Shown here one piece after another: positions 1 to 12,815 of a stretch of DNA of 64,000 bases. Under the pieces are notes generated by a model. The model made no database searches, was not told where the DNA came from, and was given only the letters and a program-made list of their open reading frames with translations. Both the position numbers and the translations under genes were made by a program. Position 1 is the first letter of the stretch. Each line of letters starts with the position of its first letter. Source of the stretch: Eonycteris spelaea (Eukaryota > Chordata > Mammalia > Chiroptera > Pteropodidae); the NCBI GenBank assembly GCA_003508835.1, contig PUFA01000315.1, positions 1,302,001 through 1,366,000 on the forward strand, read 5' to 3'.

Positions 1-540
1 ATGATCCATTCATCATTTTGAAAATCTATTTCCAATATATTAGGCTGCTAAGTGCCTGAAGATCCAAGGGACAGGAGTGAGGCTATCATGTTAAAATAAA
101 GTACTTTAAAGTTGGACAATCGGAAAGAAAAATCTTTAAAGTTTCAGGAGCTATTGAAGAACCTGTAAAAGCATTTTTAACATATTATACATAAATGAGA
201 TAAGCCATTTAAAAATACTGATTGTTAAAATTGATTAAAACAGCGAAGCAAAGTATTATATGGTATTTTTCACAGATTAGATTTAAGAAAGATGTGATCC
301 AGAGTTAAGAAAATATATCTTAAGTCTGTGAAAACATTCTAATAACTGTATCAGTTCAATTAAAGAATATTGAAATTTGGTATAATTTTAGATAACTCTT
401 AAAATAGTAGTAGATTGCATGTTAATATATTGTTTATATTTTATGAAATACTAGCAGCCATTCAATGTCCTAAACCAACCTGTAACCGTTGTACATTTCT
501 GGGCTTCTTTGAATTAGTGTGTTTCCCAACAGTAAAAATA
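1..540. other. AT-rich unique DNA, no gene
   Basis: No recognisable gene or repeat. The stretch is AT-rich with stop codons frequent in all frames. Confidence 0.6.
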
Positions 541-897
541 TTTTTTTTAAATTCAATTTATTGGGGTGACATTGTTTAATAAAATTATGTAGGTTTCAAG
601 TGTACAGTTTAATAATATGTCATATGTATATTGCATTGTGTGTTCACCACTCAAAGTTCAATTTCCTTTTGTCACCATATATTTGACCGCCTTTACCCTC
701 ATCACCTCCCTCTACCCTGTCTTTTCCCTCTGGTAACTACTAAACTGTTGTCTGTGTTTATGAGCTTTTGTTTGTCTTGTTTGTTGCTTTCAGTTATATA
801 TCCCACACATGAGTGGACTTATATGATTCTCAACTTTTTCTGACTTATTTCACGTAGTATGATAATCTCAATATCCATCCATGCTGTGGCAAATGAA
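541..897 (-). mobile_element. L1 LINE, 5'-truncated 3' end
   Basis: The stretch opens with a T-run, which is the poly(A) tail read on the + strand. It continues through an L1 3' UTR of laurasiatherian type (a GGGTGACATTG-like start, then TTTCAAGTGTACAG), and ends in the antisense of the last ORF2 codons (region around TGACTTATTTCACGTAGTATGA, 841-862). The element therefore lies on the minus strand and has lost its 5' part. The 70-residue + strand frame at 631-843 is a chance frame inside it. I found no clear target-site duplication. Confidence 0.8.
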
Positions 898-1251
898 ATT
901 TTAACATTTACCTAAGTAAAGCATGGAGGGAAACCTCCTTTCGCTCCTTATCTTCCAGCAAAAACAGAACAATATTGGAAAACAAATTCCAGGAATATAT
1001 TCCAGACTAATAGAAGTGCCTTGGAATTACCCATTATTGCCTAGATTTCAATACTATAAATATGTTAAAGTACAAAATGTTATGCCTGCTTCATTAATAT
1101 ATATTATTCTAGTAATAATATTAAAAGCCACCAGAAGAGTATTTTTACCTATAATTGATACTGCTTTATTTAATGAGACTTATTTAATGCTAAATTTGGG
1201 AGCTTTTTTAATATTGCCAGTGCCAAGGTGATTGAGAAGGGAAGGTTTCAG

Positions 1252-1638
1252 TGATGATGAGATGCCCAGTTGGAAGAATGCACAAGAGGCCGACATGAGA
1301 ATGAAATGACAGGCACCAACTTTATTGTGGGGAGTGCAGTTCTGTTGGAGAAAGTGCAGTCTGTTGTGGTGAGCAGGCTTCTGCTTCTGCTCTTCTTTTG
1401 CTCCCCTTTCTTGTGCTCCCCTTCTGCTCCCTAAGGAACTGCATGGGCTCTACACATATTGGAGTACAATAGTGGCATTCAGCCACACATGCATGATACA
1501 ATAAGCTGAGTTATGTTTAGACATCTTAGGTGTAGGCACCATACTACACTAATGTAATATTCTAAATCTGGGGTCCTATTCTTAGCCATGATCCTGGATC
1601 ACAGCCAGACCTGGGACCAGTCAGGCCTGGGACTCACA
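1252..1638 (-). mobile_element. probable retroviral solo LTR
   Basis: This block is richer in GC than its surroundings. Read on the minus strand it has an LTR layout: a TG start near 1638, a purine- and GCAG-rich U3-like part, an AATAAA signal (complement of 1321-1326) about 70 bp before the end, and a CA end near 1252. Its length of about 387 bp suits a class I ERV LTR. No matching target-site duplication was found at these exact boundaries, no internal retroviral genes adjoin it, and I cannot name the family. Confidence 0.45.
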
Positions 1639-4136
1639 AATATATTGAACAATCAACACAACACAGACTAATCAAATAAAAGATATAGGCAGCATATAAC
1701 CTACACTCGGCACATAGTTAATATCAGAGTTGGAGGCAGAGATTTATCCACATTCTCCAGATGAATTCAATGAAATTTGAGAAATAATACACTCCTTCTT
1801 GAATTGATAAGTTGAATTTTAAACTAGTGATTTCTCTTTATTCAAAAAAATTAAAACTTTTCATTATGCAATAAAAAATATCCCCCCAAAATATTGAGTT
1901 TCCTATATTGAAATAAAATCAGATAGTATATTAAACTAGCAAGAATTCAATTTTATGAATCTCTGAGGTGAAACACTTGGATTTGGAGAATGTAAATATA
2001 AAGTTATTTGGATCAAGCAAATAAATTCCTATGAAAGGGGCAATGTATGTGAAGAACTAACATATAAAAGCAAACATATAAAGTCAAATAAAATATAAAG
2101 AAACAAAAGCTCATTAGTTGCCTTAGAAACATTATTAAATAATAAAATATCAGATGACAAAATATTTAAAATCCACACTAGTGTCAGGAAATGGGTACTT
2201 TTACAAATGGTTAGTAGTAATAATACAGACAGAAATTTTTCAAGAAAGTAAGGATCTATCAAAATTTTAAACATTTGTACAGTTTACCTCTGTAATTATA
2301 TTTGTAACAAATTTAGAGTAGTCTTCTCCAGTAAGGTATAAATACGACATAGTTTTATATATTCACTCTCTGAGTTCAACTATATTTTGCTAAATTATAC
2401 TTCACATATAATACCTTTAATGACTACTTTGGTAGATTCTGATACATTTGGTGACTAACTTGTTACACTAAATACCATTTAGTTTTAATATTCAGTCTCA
2501 TAATCAAATGGAATCTCCAAACTACCTTATATCTTCTTTCTAAACCTTAATGGATCCTATTGAATTGTGCAGGAAAAGGGAGAGGAAAAGGAAAAGGAAT
2601 ACATATTCCTTTTCTTGTCTGGCAAGAGTTGTAGCCTTTTGGTTATATAGAGAATCTTTTCAGACTAACATTGACGACCTGGGGCAACCTCTGTGTAGCA
2701 GATATATTAGGTGTTGGGACTGAATTCTTAAAAAAGGTAATGTTTGGTTATTTTATTGCATGATTTTCTCATATGGCATATTCAAATGAAGCTTATTCCA
2801 CCTGATCTCAGCTTTGTTTACCAGGAGCTCTTCTCAAAACATCTTTCTTCAGGCAGATCATTTTCTTATAGACAGTTTTCTTGTGTAGAGCTTCACAAAG
2901 TTGGCGCAGATCCCATTTCTTTCCATGGTGTCTGCTTGACCAACAAGAAACTTATTCAGCATCACTATTTACAACAGTGAGCTTGCAAGCTGAGCCAGTT
3001 TTGCCCCCTCTTTACTCTGCTACTTCTCTTAATTCTGTTATCAGGAGCAGATGCTTAAGCAGAGCTCTCACCTGGGTATAGTATGTCTGTTCTTTCAGCC
3101 AGCAAATACCCGAAGCTTTATAAGTAATTCTTTTGGGATTTTCCCTCAAAGTGAGTTGCTTCGGAGGAACTAGTTTGGAAGCCCCTCATTAAGATCACTG
3201 TATTTCCTACCAGGCATAGGAAACTACAAGACTTCCTCCTTCCCTCAGTTCTCCACTTAGATAAACTGGATGAAGAGAAAGGGGTAAAGGTGGGGCTGAA
3301 TAATGAAATGAGTTAATTGAAGTAGCAGTCTTGAATGGATGTAAATAGCCCTAAATGTTAGTTATTATTTATATTATAAGGTTCTTATGTTTTTTGTTCT
3401 GAGGATAAAATATCCTACCAACATCTTGATACAAATCTTGCAACCTAACAGAAGTACGTAATCAAAAATGCACACAAAGATATCGGGACAAATCTATACA
3501 TTTTAGCTTTTTTTTTTTTTTTTTTTGTAAAAACAAAATAAGCAAAATAAAATAAAGTAAAAGCAATTTGAATATTTAACATAAAGAATAGAGTTAGAGT
3601 TAACTTTGCTCTAAAGTTAAACTTTGAAATTACCCCCCATCCCCATTTAAATGAGTCTCATCCAAGCTCTAGGCTGGATCCTAGCAATGTGTTTATATAG
3701 CCATATGTTTTTGTAAAATTTGCAAAAGTAAGATAGTTTAAGTGCAGTTGGTTAAGACTCTTTTTTCCTTTCAATTTATCCAAAATATAAAGAGTATCTT
3801 AGTACATCTGACATTTTTTGTGCTATATGAAGTCTGATGGTTGTAGAAAAAAACAACTTAGACAATCAACACTGACAGTGAAAAGGACTGAGGAAAAAGT
3901 ATCAAAGTTATAAAACTGATATTTTGTAATTTCAAATTCAAATTTCAAATTATTCAATAAGCCAATTGATAGATCATAAGAGTAAATTGCTTACAGAAAT
4001 ATATAGTTCAATATAAGGTAGCAATAATTACCAATTGTTTTAACTACCCTTAATTTCTGATTAACTTTGTATCATTTAAAGAGTTATCCATCATATCCAA
4101 ATTCAGTTACAGTAATAGAGGTAAACACTTAATCTG
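1639..4136. other. unique DNA, no gene recognised
   Basis: Mostly AT-rich. A segment at about 2640-3290 is noticeably richer in GC and has two overlapping short + strand frames (2744-2980 and 2881-3081), but no start context, splice pattern or family similarity that I recognise. A run of 19 T lies at 3508-3526, followed by an AAAATAAA-rich tail. Confidence 0.5.
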
Positions 4137-4657
4137 TTTGGTAGATAGAATAATAGCCCCTCACAGATGTCCACATATTAACTCCTGAAACCTGTGAATA
4201 TATTACCTTATATGGGAAGTGACTTTGCATACATGATTAGGTTAAGGACTTTCACATGGGGGGAGTTCATCCTGAACTATCTAGGTAGGCCTAATGTGAT
4301 CATAGAGGTTCATATAGGAAAACAGAGACAGGAGAACCAGATGGAGGGAGATGTGGTGACAGAAGCAGAAGAGAGAGGTGAGAGAGATATTAATTGATTT
4401 GAAAATGCTGCATTTCTGTCTTTGAAGATGGAGACAAGGAAAGTAGGTAAACTGTTTCCTCTAGAAGCAGGAAAAGACAAGGAAATGGATTCTCCCCTAA
4501 GCCTTTGGAAGGAATATAGCTCCACCAACACCTTCACAGAGCTGAATAAGACCTATTCTGGACTTTCGACCTCCAGAACTGTGAGGTAAAAATTTCTGTT
4601 GTTTGAAGCAGCTGGGTTTTTGGTAATTTGTTACAGCAGCAATAGGAAATTAATACA
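4137..4657 (+). mobile_element. MaLR/MLT1-type solo LTR
   Basis: The start resembles the MaLR LTR opening (GTAGATAGAATAATAGCCCC, 4141-4160). The end shows the family's polyadenylation and 3' region: CCTCCAGAACTGTGAGG, then TTTCTGTTGTTT, then GGTAATTTGTTACAGCAGCA, closing in TAATACA. Flanking pentamers ATCTG (4132-4136) and AACTG (4658-4662) match at 4 of 5 bases, consistent with a decayed 5-bp target-site duplication. The frames at 4194-4397 (+) and 4310-4537 (-) lie inside this LTR and are not genes. The exact subfamily is not assigned. Confidence 0.7.
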
Positions 4658-7134
4658 AACTGAAAGAAATGTTTGTGGTGTTTGTCAGGACTGAAGTTTC
4701 ATATATTGTTCATGTTCTTCATTGAAAACTAATATGTTTTGTTTGAAATTTTGTAATAGTAATTGTATTTTTTTCATAAAAAGCCATATAAACATGAGGT
4801 GTACAGAACATTGGATGTTTTCTTGCATAAGAGAATGTTTAAAATTTACAGCATTTTTTCCTTTTGGAAATAATGAAATATAGTGTTCCGATTATCAAAT
4901 GCAGATTATTATTTTGGAAAGTACTTTGGCAAAGACCTAGAACTTTTGTAATTCATTTTCTTCTTTAATCATATGTACCTGTTGAGAAGATATTATATAC
5001 ACATTCAATAAGGCATTTTCTCTTTTTTTGGCAATAGAAGCATTTTTTCATCTAAAACAAATATATATTGTTTGTCTAGCACTGGATAGGATTTCTTATG
5101 GAAATTTAGCAATTAAGTCAAGCCAGATGCTCCACTTCAAGAATAAGTAGTAACTTGGCAGTAACATTATAAACCTGTCTACTTGTTTTTATTTAGAAGT
5201 CATTAAGCACTACAGCAAAGGAACTAATTACCACCGTTCGAGGTACTATAATCACCTTGCATAGAGAGTCAAGTACGGAAGATAACACAATAATAATGAA
5301 TCTTATATCTATATGGCAAAAGTATTATTAAAGAATAAAAATAAAATGTTTGCCACATCCTTACCCTTATACTTTAGTAAATCCGAATTAGGTAATAATA
5401 AGTTGAGCTCAATGGGTATTCATTAATTGAACAATTCAATCTCATTTTTAATTACAGAAATATTTGAACCGAATTTTAAAAATTATATATTCTATTATCT
5501 TTATCAAAATGCCTATAGTAAAAATATGTGAATTTTCTTACTGGGAAAAAATGCCATTTCATCTTCCTGAATATGGCCCCTGAATATTTAAACTAGCTTT
5601 CATGCTAGTTTTTAACACACCACAATCTACAATGGATTATGTAAGGTCACAGACTTAGCATACACTTATTGAAATGATAAATACTGATATGTTAAGAAAA
5701 CATTAAGAAGTATTATTAAGTCTCAGTTATTGTTCCTGATCAGAAAGAAAAGGAAAAGGAACACTTTGTTTCTGAAATTCCACTGTTAAAATACATTGGA
5801 ACTCTTAGATTTATATTTTAAGTTATTTTCTCTTCCTCATCTAATTTTATAATTATAACATGGATTATTAAATAAAGCTTGAAATAAATGAAAATTACTT
5901 TAATATTTTCAAATAGTTCTTAATTTTTGTATATGCATGGACACATACACCCACTCCATAAAGGCACTTGCTTTGGTGAACATTAATTAAGACTAAAAAA
6001 TTAACTCAATGCCTAAAACAAAACCAATACTATGACAGTGAAATACTGCTTACCTTAAGCTTTCTTTTTTCCCTTTTTTTTTCTTTTTCTGGTGGTATGT
6101 GTGTGTTGTTCAACATAGTATTTGACCCTAGTACAATGTAATTTAATATGTTTACTTTTTCATGTTAATATATGGTATTTTCTTATTTTATACTTCTTAA
6201 ATTAATTACTAAACTCGAATTCACTGTTCTCTAGAGTGGTTAGTATTTTTGTATTCAATCTACATGTTCAGCTATTCTGATTTAAAATTTCAGAGTTATT
6301 TCTACTAAAAATAGACATTTTTCACAGTATTTTTTTGAATATTTTGCCAACAGTCCATGAAAAGCATTATTATGCATGGTATATATTAGACATAATAATA
6401 TTAAGAATATCACACAAACTTTTCTATTAGTGTTTCTCATTTTTGTGCAATGCAGAAACATGGACAAAGTCCTACTAGAAAACAGTATTTCTTTATAAAA
6501 AAAATCTATTCATACAATCTGAAATTATGATTTTGACAAATAAATTATGTTGTATTTTCCCTATCAACACTGTTTCAGCCCAGATCTGCAACTGATTTTG
6601 GCAACACCAAAACAAAACAGAACATTGTGTGCAGTCATCTTTATTTTAAAGAACATGCATTGTAAAGAACATACATTGAGGAGAATGATTTCCCTGTGGC
6701 CTGAGTGTTGTTAGTCATGGAAGTGGAGATTTAGGGTGATAAACCATACTGTTCCAGCTTTGAGCACGTGATCCCTAGTGAAGAAGCCTAGAAGCGAGGG
6801 TTTCCCAGTAACATTTCACACACGTACTAGCCAGATCTTGGTTTCTAATACCATTTCCCACGAAGAGTGACTGGGATACTTCAGAAAAATGACTGATTCC
6901 AAAGAAGGGTTAGGAAAAATATAGGATGAACCTGAATATTTTATTATGAAAGAAAGTAACAATGTGTTCAAAAAAAATGACCAAAGTATGCTGGCAACAC
7001 TGGGGCCAGTTTAAGAGGACTCACACTGACTATGCCTGTGATAAATTGTACCTCAGAACAAAGGACAATATTGACAATAATGAATTAAAAACCATTTAAA
7101 AGGTGAGAATCAATGCGTTCATTGGGCCCCCAAA
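4658..7134. other. AT-rich unique DNA, no gene
   Basis: No recognisable gene. The part at about 6550-7100 is less AT-rich and looks like unique or very old repeat sequence, but I could not assign it. Confidence 0.5.
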
Positions 7135-7210
7135 TTCACAACACATTGAAATCACCTGAGGATATTTAAAAATAAGGATGCTAGGCCCTCACTCCTAGAC
7201 ATTCTGTTTT
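7135..7210 (+). mobile_element. MER5-like hAT transposon fragment
   Basis: The segment contains the motif run TTGAAATCACCTGAGGATATTT, then GATGCTAGGCCCTCACTCC, then GACATTCTG. These follow the order seen in the non-autonomous hAT-Charlie element MER5A (AATCACCTGGGGAGCTTT, GATGCCTGGGCCC, AGATTCTG). Only about 75 bp is recognisable and the terminal inverted repeats are not visible. Confidence 0.55.
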
Positions 7211-10200
7211 TATGACTATTATGTACAGGTTTTTTTCCTTAAAATTTACCAACTAGTTATAAGTAATTGAAAATAGAATAACGATATTTTTCTAGAATAT
7301 ACATATTTTAATGTTAGTCCTCTAATGTGAGGAAATTTCGCTTTTTTCTAGCTTGTTTTATTGGGAAAATTAGGAAACTAAAGTTTTCAACATTTATATT
7401 ATTTGAGCAAAATCGAGCAAGTATTTGTAGGCAAACTGGAAAATTTTCCTAATTCTTAAAAATAGCTTTTTCTGATAAACCAGGGTTTTCTACTTTGCCA
7501 TAGTACACCTTGCATCAGATTCTATCTTTAAAAGCTCCAGTAGATTGTAAGCAATCAAATATATGCAATAATGGAACAGTAGGGGTTAAATAATTTATCT
7601 TCTTTTTTTTCAGTTCTTTCTTTCCCCTCATTTGTCCTACTATTACTAGCACACAGAGCTCTGAACTTCAACTATTTGAGGTATTTTTTTTAAACAATGT
7701 ATTTCTTTGGCACTAATTTGGTACTTAAAGATCAATTTTATCACATATGATTTAACTCAAGTAAATTCCATTTTTCATTTGTCTTCTCTGATTTATTTTT
7801 CACCTCACCTGAGTTTACTAAACATTGTATCATGTTATTTTATATTTTATTGCTTAATTAATTACTGAAATTATCTTCTCTACATTAAAGTGTCAGAAAA
7901 CTAAAGAGGTCTTGAGACATGAATGTGATAAATATTTGAATTTTCTCTATCTCCTAAGTCCTTGGGCTGAACGGTAGGAGATGGGCCAAGGGGTGCGTGT
8001 GGAGTGCGTGTGTGTGTGTTTCCCCAGTCATAATGCAAACTGTTCCAAAACAGTCTTTCTGCTTTACCTATGCTTTATTTTTATTAATATTTCAATATCA
8101 TTTTCTGTATTCAATTCATTTAATGTTTCTAATTATGAAAGCAATTTAAATATCAACTATATTTATCATGACTATCAAAATTAAGGCCTTAATATCTTGG
8201 GCTATAAAGATGTAAGGAAACATCTTACATAAAAAAATTGAGTTTATTTTCTAAGGTATTACTTTTTTAGAAGTTACGAGACTTCAGATCAGAATCACTT
8301 TGCTCCTAATATATACTATTGCTATTTGGATTCAATGGTATTTTAAAATAATGTGTAACATATTTTTTAAATTGCTTCATAATGATGTAACTGATTTCAG
8401 TAGTTTCTGAAACAATATGTTTTTTAACCTGCAAGTTATTCAAGTATGTCTTATTTCATTTTTAATTGCAGTGGATGGAATTTAAAATTAAAATCTACTT
8501 TTAGAACAGGGACACTTTTTACTTAAGAGACCAATTTTAATCTACTGTAGGTGGTTCTTTTAGAACTCATAATTATATAGTAAATGAGGAGGAGATAAGA
8601 AGTGAATTATTTCATGAAGTATTTTCCCCAACTTTGGAAGATATATTAGGCAGAAGGAAACTAAGTACTATACTAAACAATGTCTACTGTTTACAATGAC
8701 TACTTGATACTCTCTGGGGAAAGAAACTTAGGAGAACATTTTCAATAAATTTTGAATAATTGTAATTAAAACTTTCCCATAGTTCCTGAAAAGATTATTT
8801 TTAATACCCTATAAGCATTTTATTACTGTATTCCAAATATTTAAAAAATGGAATAATATGGTATTATCATCCAAAATGAGTTGTGGTCAGGTTTCTAATG
8901 TACTAGTAATTCTGTTTAAAGCAGATTTATGTTGTGTGCATTTCTACCTAGAATTAATGTTATAAAATTCTCTGCAGACATAGTATTTCTATTTTTAGAA
9001 AATAACATTTTAATGGATTTCAGAATTAGTGTGCTTAACAATAATTAAGTAATTTACATTGAACTACCCATTTTAATATAACATTTAAAATAGTCGTAAC
9101 CAGCGTTTCCCTGGGATATGGTAGGCTGAGGGAACAACGAAGTCATAAAAGCAGGAATCCAACAAAAATGTATAATCTGGTATAGTACTCACACAAAAAT
9201 TTAAGAAATCCAAACTCTTCTGTCCTACTCCTTCCTTCATTCAGGACCCCTCGGGAACTAGCGATGGTGTCCTCTTTCTCTACTGCTTTCAAGGATGGTC
9301 TTATACATTCCTAGCTAGTTAGGCTTGTGAATATTTTAATGAGCCGGTTAAGGATTTCCTTTGTCTAGAATTGACTGTGCGAATGTCCTGCATCCTACAG
9401 AACTTGCCATCGCTCCCTTTGCTGTGTGCTAATTATCATCCCCTGGTGGTCAAATGTTCTCTGATCCTCCCTGCATAATAATGTAGAGCTGCCAGATTGG
9501 CTCAGGTCTCACAGGGATTTTGATAACACAACTCTTTCATTGTACTTATTATCTGTTCCATCCCTCCACTTACAGTTGTGAATTCATTTAAGTATCAATA
9601 GGGAACAATCTGAATGATAAGCTTGCTTCTTCAAATATCACCCCATCTAATAACAAGCAGATTTTGCATGTGGATCAAGTTTGCATTAGGGTTCCTTGGT
9701 CTACCCCTGACTCAACAGTCATATACAAAGTTTTCGAGTCCAGTGAAGTTGAAGCTTATATTCTCTATTCCCAGTTCACAGAGACATCATAATTAGTAGT
9801 TTACAAAACATTTGATCTTTGGATATGTTTTCGACCATTTTGTTGGTATTCTTTGAAGTCACTACTACAAATGTCAAACTTTGAAGTTCAAAAGAATTCA
9901 CATCATATTTTAGTTACATTTCCATAACTACTAAGTATATAAATTTGGTAACAATATAGAACTTATTAAATTTGATATATATATAACCCTAGTTCACTTT
10001 TTAAAAATGTGTTAGCACTAAAGTTTGTTCATAAAAAATCACCATTTCCAAAATTTTCTGTCTCCATTTTTCTCATTATATGAGAAAAAAGAGAATGGAT
10101 ACTTCAAAGGTATAAAAATGATGAATATTACTCTCTTCAGCTCATCATTCTTCATTTCTATTCACCTTTCATATTCTCAGAGGCGACATGCTCACATTTA

Positions 10201-11127
10201 CCTTCCTCTTTTCATTTTCATGAGTCCTTGATTCTAGCAAGGTCAATTCAGAACAAGAAGCTTTAATTATAGACAACTAATTCCTCTTAAAGTTGTTATT
10301 TGTGCTGTTAAAATATATACCTTCTTAGAATAGGAATCTTAGTAGTAGCTTGAGTGATACTAGAATTATTATTTAATTTTATGTTTGAAAACATGTGTTT
10401 CTCTCTAATAAATTCCATTTCTTGACAGGCTATTTATTATAATCACATCTTAAAATTATAATATATTAATGGACTAAAGGAAATCTTTCGTGGTACTGTT
10501 AAGTAAAATGGGCTTTAAGAAACTGGGGTGATGAATACTAATGTCATCTGCATTATTTAACTTGAAAGATTGAACTTATAATGTGCACATTTTTATGGTT
10601 AAAATTATTAGAAGATGATGCTCTTTAAGGGAAATAAATTTTACAATTGCATCTCATCTTCTGTGTTCTCCAAACATTAAAACATTTGGATATAGTCATT
10701 GTATTGAGTTGTGTATGTGAAAATTGTACTGCTTATAATTTCCTGGAGAGAAGCATCCCTTGTTTCTAGCCATTCCCAACTGAAAGTGTTTAACCTGAAA
10801 TACATATATGCCTTCCATTTTTCACTATTACTCTGAGAGCTAAATCCAGGTTCTATGTGGCCTACACGGTCTTCAATGATTTGGAAACTGCTTATCTTTT
10901 TTGCCCTACTTCTTTCCTCCACTGGCTTCATACTTCATCTTAGCATTTTGTAGAAATCTGCAAAACTAATATTTAACTGCATCCTTGGTTAACAGATGCT
11001 CCCTGCAGTAAGCGACTATCCATGGGGTGTCAGCCATGACAGACCTCCAAGGAAGCCCAAGGCTGAGGTGGTTGTCATCTCTTCTTGATCTAAAACCTAA
11101 CACTAAGTTAGTATGATACTTCTCTAG
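7211..11127. other. AT-rich unique DNA, no gene
   Basis: No gene or clear repeat apart from short T- and A-runs. A patch at about 9090-9540 is closer to balanced composition and has several CpGs, but no supported frame. Confidence 0.5.
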
Positions 11128-11275
11128 GTGTGTTTTAAACCAACCATAGGAGGTATAAAAATAATGTATACTTCTAAGAAATAGAATATTTGAGTAAAGG
11201 TATATAAGTGAGCTGAAAAGATAATTACAATTGCCAAGGTTGTAATCAGACTCATGGACCTTATCCAGTCATGGC
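11128..11275 (+). repeat. inverted repeat, left arm (148 bp)
   Basis: The reverse complement of this segment recurs at 15210-15357. The ungapped alignment has 9 differences in 148 bp, about 94% identity. Similarity stops abruptly at both ends. I do not recognise a transposon family in it and see no terminal inverted repeat or target-site duplication of its own. It may be one copy of an unnamed dispersed repeat, or one arm of an inverted duplication. Confidence 0.85.
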
Positions 11276-12179
11276 ACTGTTTCTCCTTGATACTAAGATT
11301 AATTAATAATTAATAATTCCATTCTTGTATTGCTCGCTGATATTTTCTATGGTACTAATTTGTTTTAATGTGTTTTCTAACTTCGTTACTTACTAAGAGA
11401 AACAGTGTTTATTTGTTCTTAGTTTGTTCTTAATCTGTCTTAAAGTAGCAATCATTTAATATTCCTGCCCAACACTCAAAGCTTGTTCTGTCTATTCCTT
11501 TTACTTCTTTTGAATAGATATTCTCTTATTTATTAAATTTTAGGTATGCCAGCTGAGGGTATATTACTATTCTCTATAACAAGAGAATGACACTTCATAT
11601 TTGCTTTGAAATACCCTTTGTAAAGTTCAAGGTTTGCTTGGCTCTTTAGACCAACTTTTTTTAAACGGTGATAGTTTTTCAAATATGTTGCTTAAGATAT
11701 AACAGGAAAAAGAACTGTAGAAGTCAGATTATGTACTTACTTCTTTCACCCTCTTTTTTCTTTTATCCTTTCTTTCTACATTATCTTGTGTAGGCATATT
11801 GTAACCAGTTGCTCTGCAAGGCGAATATCATCAGTTACTCTGGCAATGTCCCCAACTCATTCTTTCTACTACCCCAATAATATTCATACAACTGAAGCAT
11901 AACAATTATAGAAGCTCTTGTGTGACAAAGATAGAAGTCTGAAGATCTCATATCTGAGAGCACACGCTCAATTCTTGTTCCTGTATACTTATAAAGTTAG
12001 AATATTTTGCATGTTAAAATCAAGATCTTCTAGAATGATGGACTATCCTGATTGAAAATGTCACTTATCGCCCTATTGTTTATTTTCTTTAAGTATTGGA
12101 TACTTATTTTCTTTCTTATTTATTTTTTCTATGACGAAGAGCAACCTGTTGATATGCAAGGAATAGTGCCATAGAAATA

Positions 12180-12300
12180 ATAAAACCTAGGTATTGGTTC
12201 CATTTTATCACTTATTAGTCATCTGATCGTGGTTAAGTAATTTAACATTTTGAACTTTAGATTTTTCTTTTGCAAATGAGAATTAAAATACGTTCTAGCA
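12180..12300 (-). mobile_element. MIR SINE
   Basis: The stretch carries the minus-orientation MIR core order: CACTTATTAGTCATCTGATCGTGG, then TTAAGTAATTTAACATTTTGAA, then TTCTTTTGCAAATGAGAATTAAAATA. These correspond to the consensus CACTTACTAGCTGTGTGACC, CAAGTTACTTAACCTCTCTG and TCCTCATCTGTAAAATG blocks. It is strongly diverged, as expected for MIR. Confidence 0.6.
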
Positions 12301-12796
12301 GACTTTTCTCACAGCAAATCAATGAATAACATAAAATATACTCGAAAAATTTGCTTTGAACTAAAAGGAGATATACTAATATTTTAGGCACTATTACTTC
12401 TCTGATTTTATCTTATTTTTACAACATGCTTGTGATAAATTACTCAAGTATCATAAACATATTTTACTAATTTTTTTAGGTAAATAATTTACTACAAATA
12501 AAATAATATTCATTAAGTTTCTGGCTCATTCCATAGTAAAGAATATAGAACTAAGAAGAATCATTTTATTACTGATTCTTCTAGTTTTAATATTACATAT
12601 TGAGAAAGTTACTAATCTTATAGAAAGTAAATATATATTGAAATAAAATAAAAGTACAAAAGAGAAAAGCATTGAGAAACTGACTAAAACCCAACTAATA
12701 GTGTGGGTTTTCTGGAGTCAAGAATAGCTTATGCAAAATAACTTCCATTACTAGATGAATCTAAAAGTATTTTACCATAAAATTTTCAGCACACTT

Positions 12797-12815
12797 AACT
12801 GCCTTGAAGGCAGTT
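12797..12815. repeat. 19-bp palindrome
   Basis: AACTGCCTTGAAGGCAGTT is self-complementary except at its central base. It would form a 9-bp stem with a single-base centre as DNA or RNA. No function is implied. Confidence 0.8.

Noticed and set aside
923..1231. 102-residue + strand frame just after the first L1
   Set aside because: No domain, no similarity recognised, no splice or promoter context; its length is within chance for a frame in this window.
6550..7100. Possible processed pseudogene
   Set aside because: Balanced composition drew attention, but no frame of useful length, no poly(A) tail and no recognisable protein similarity were found.
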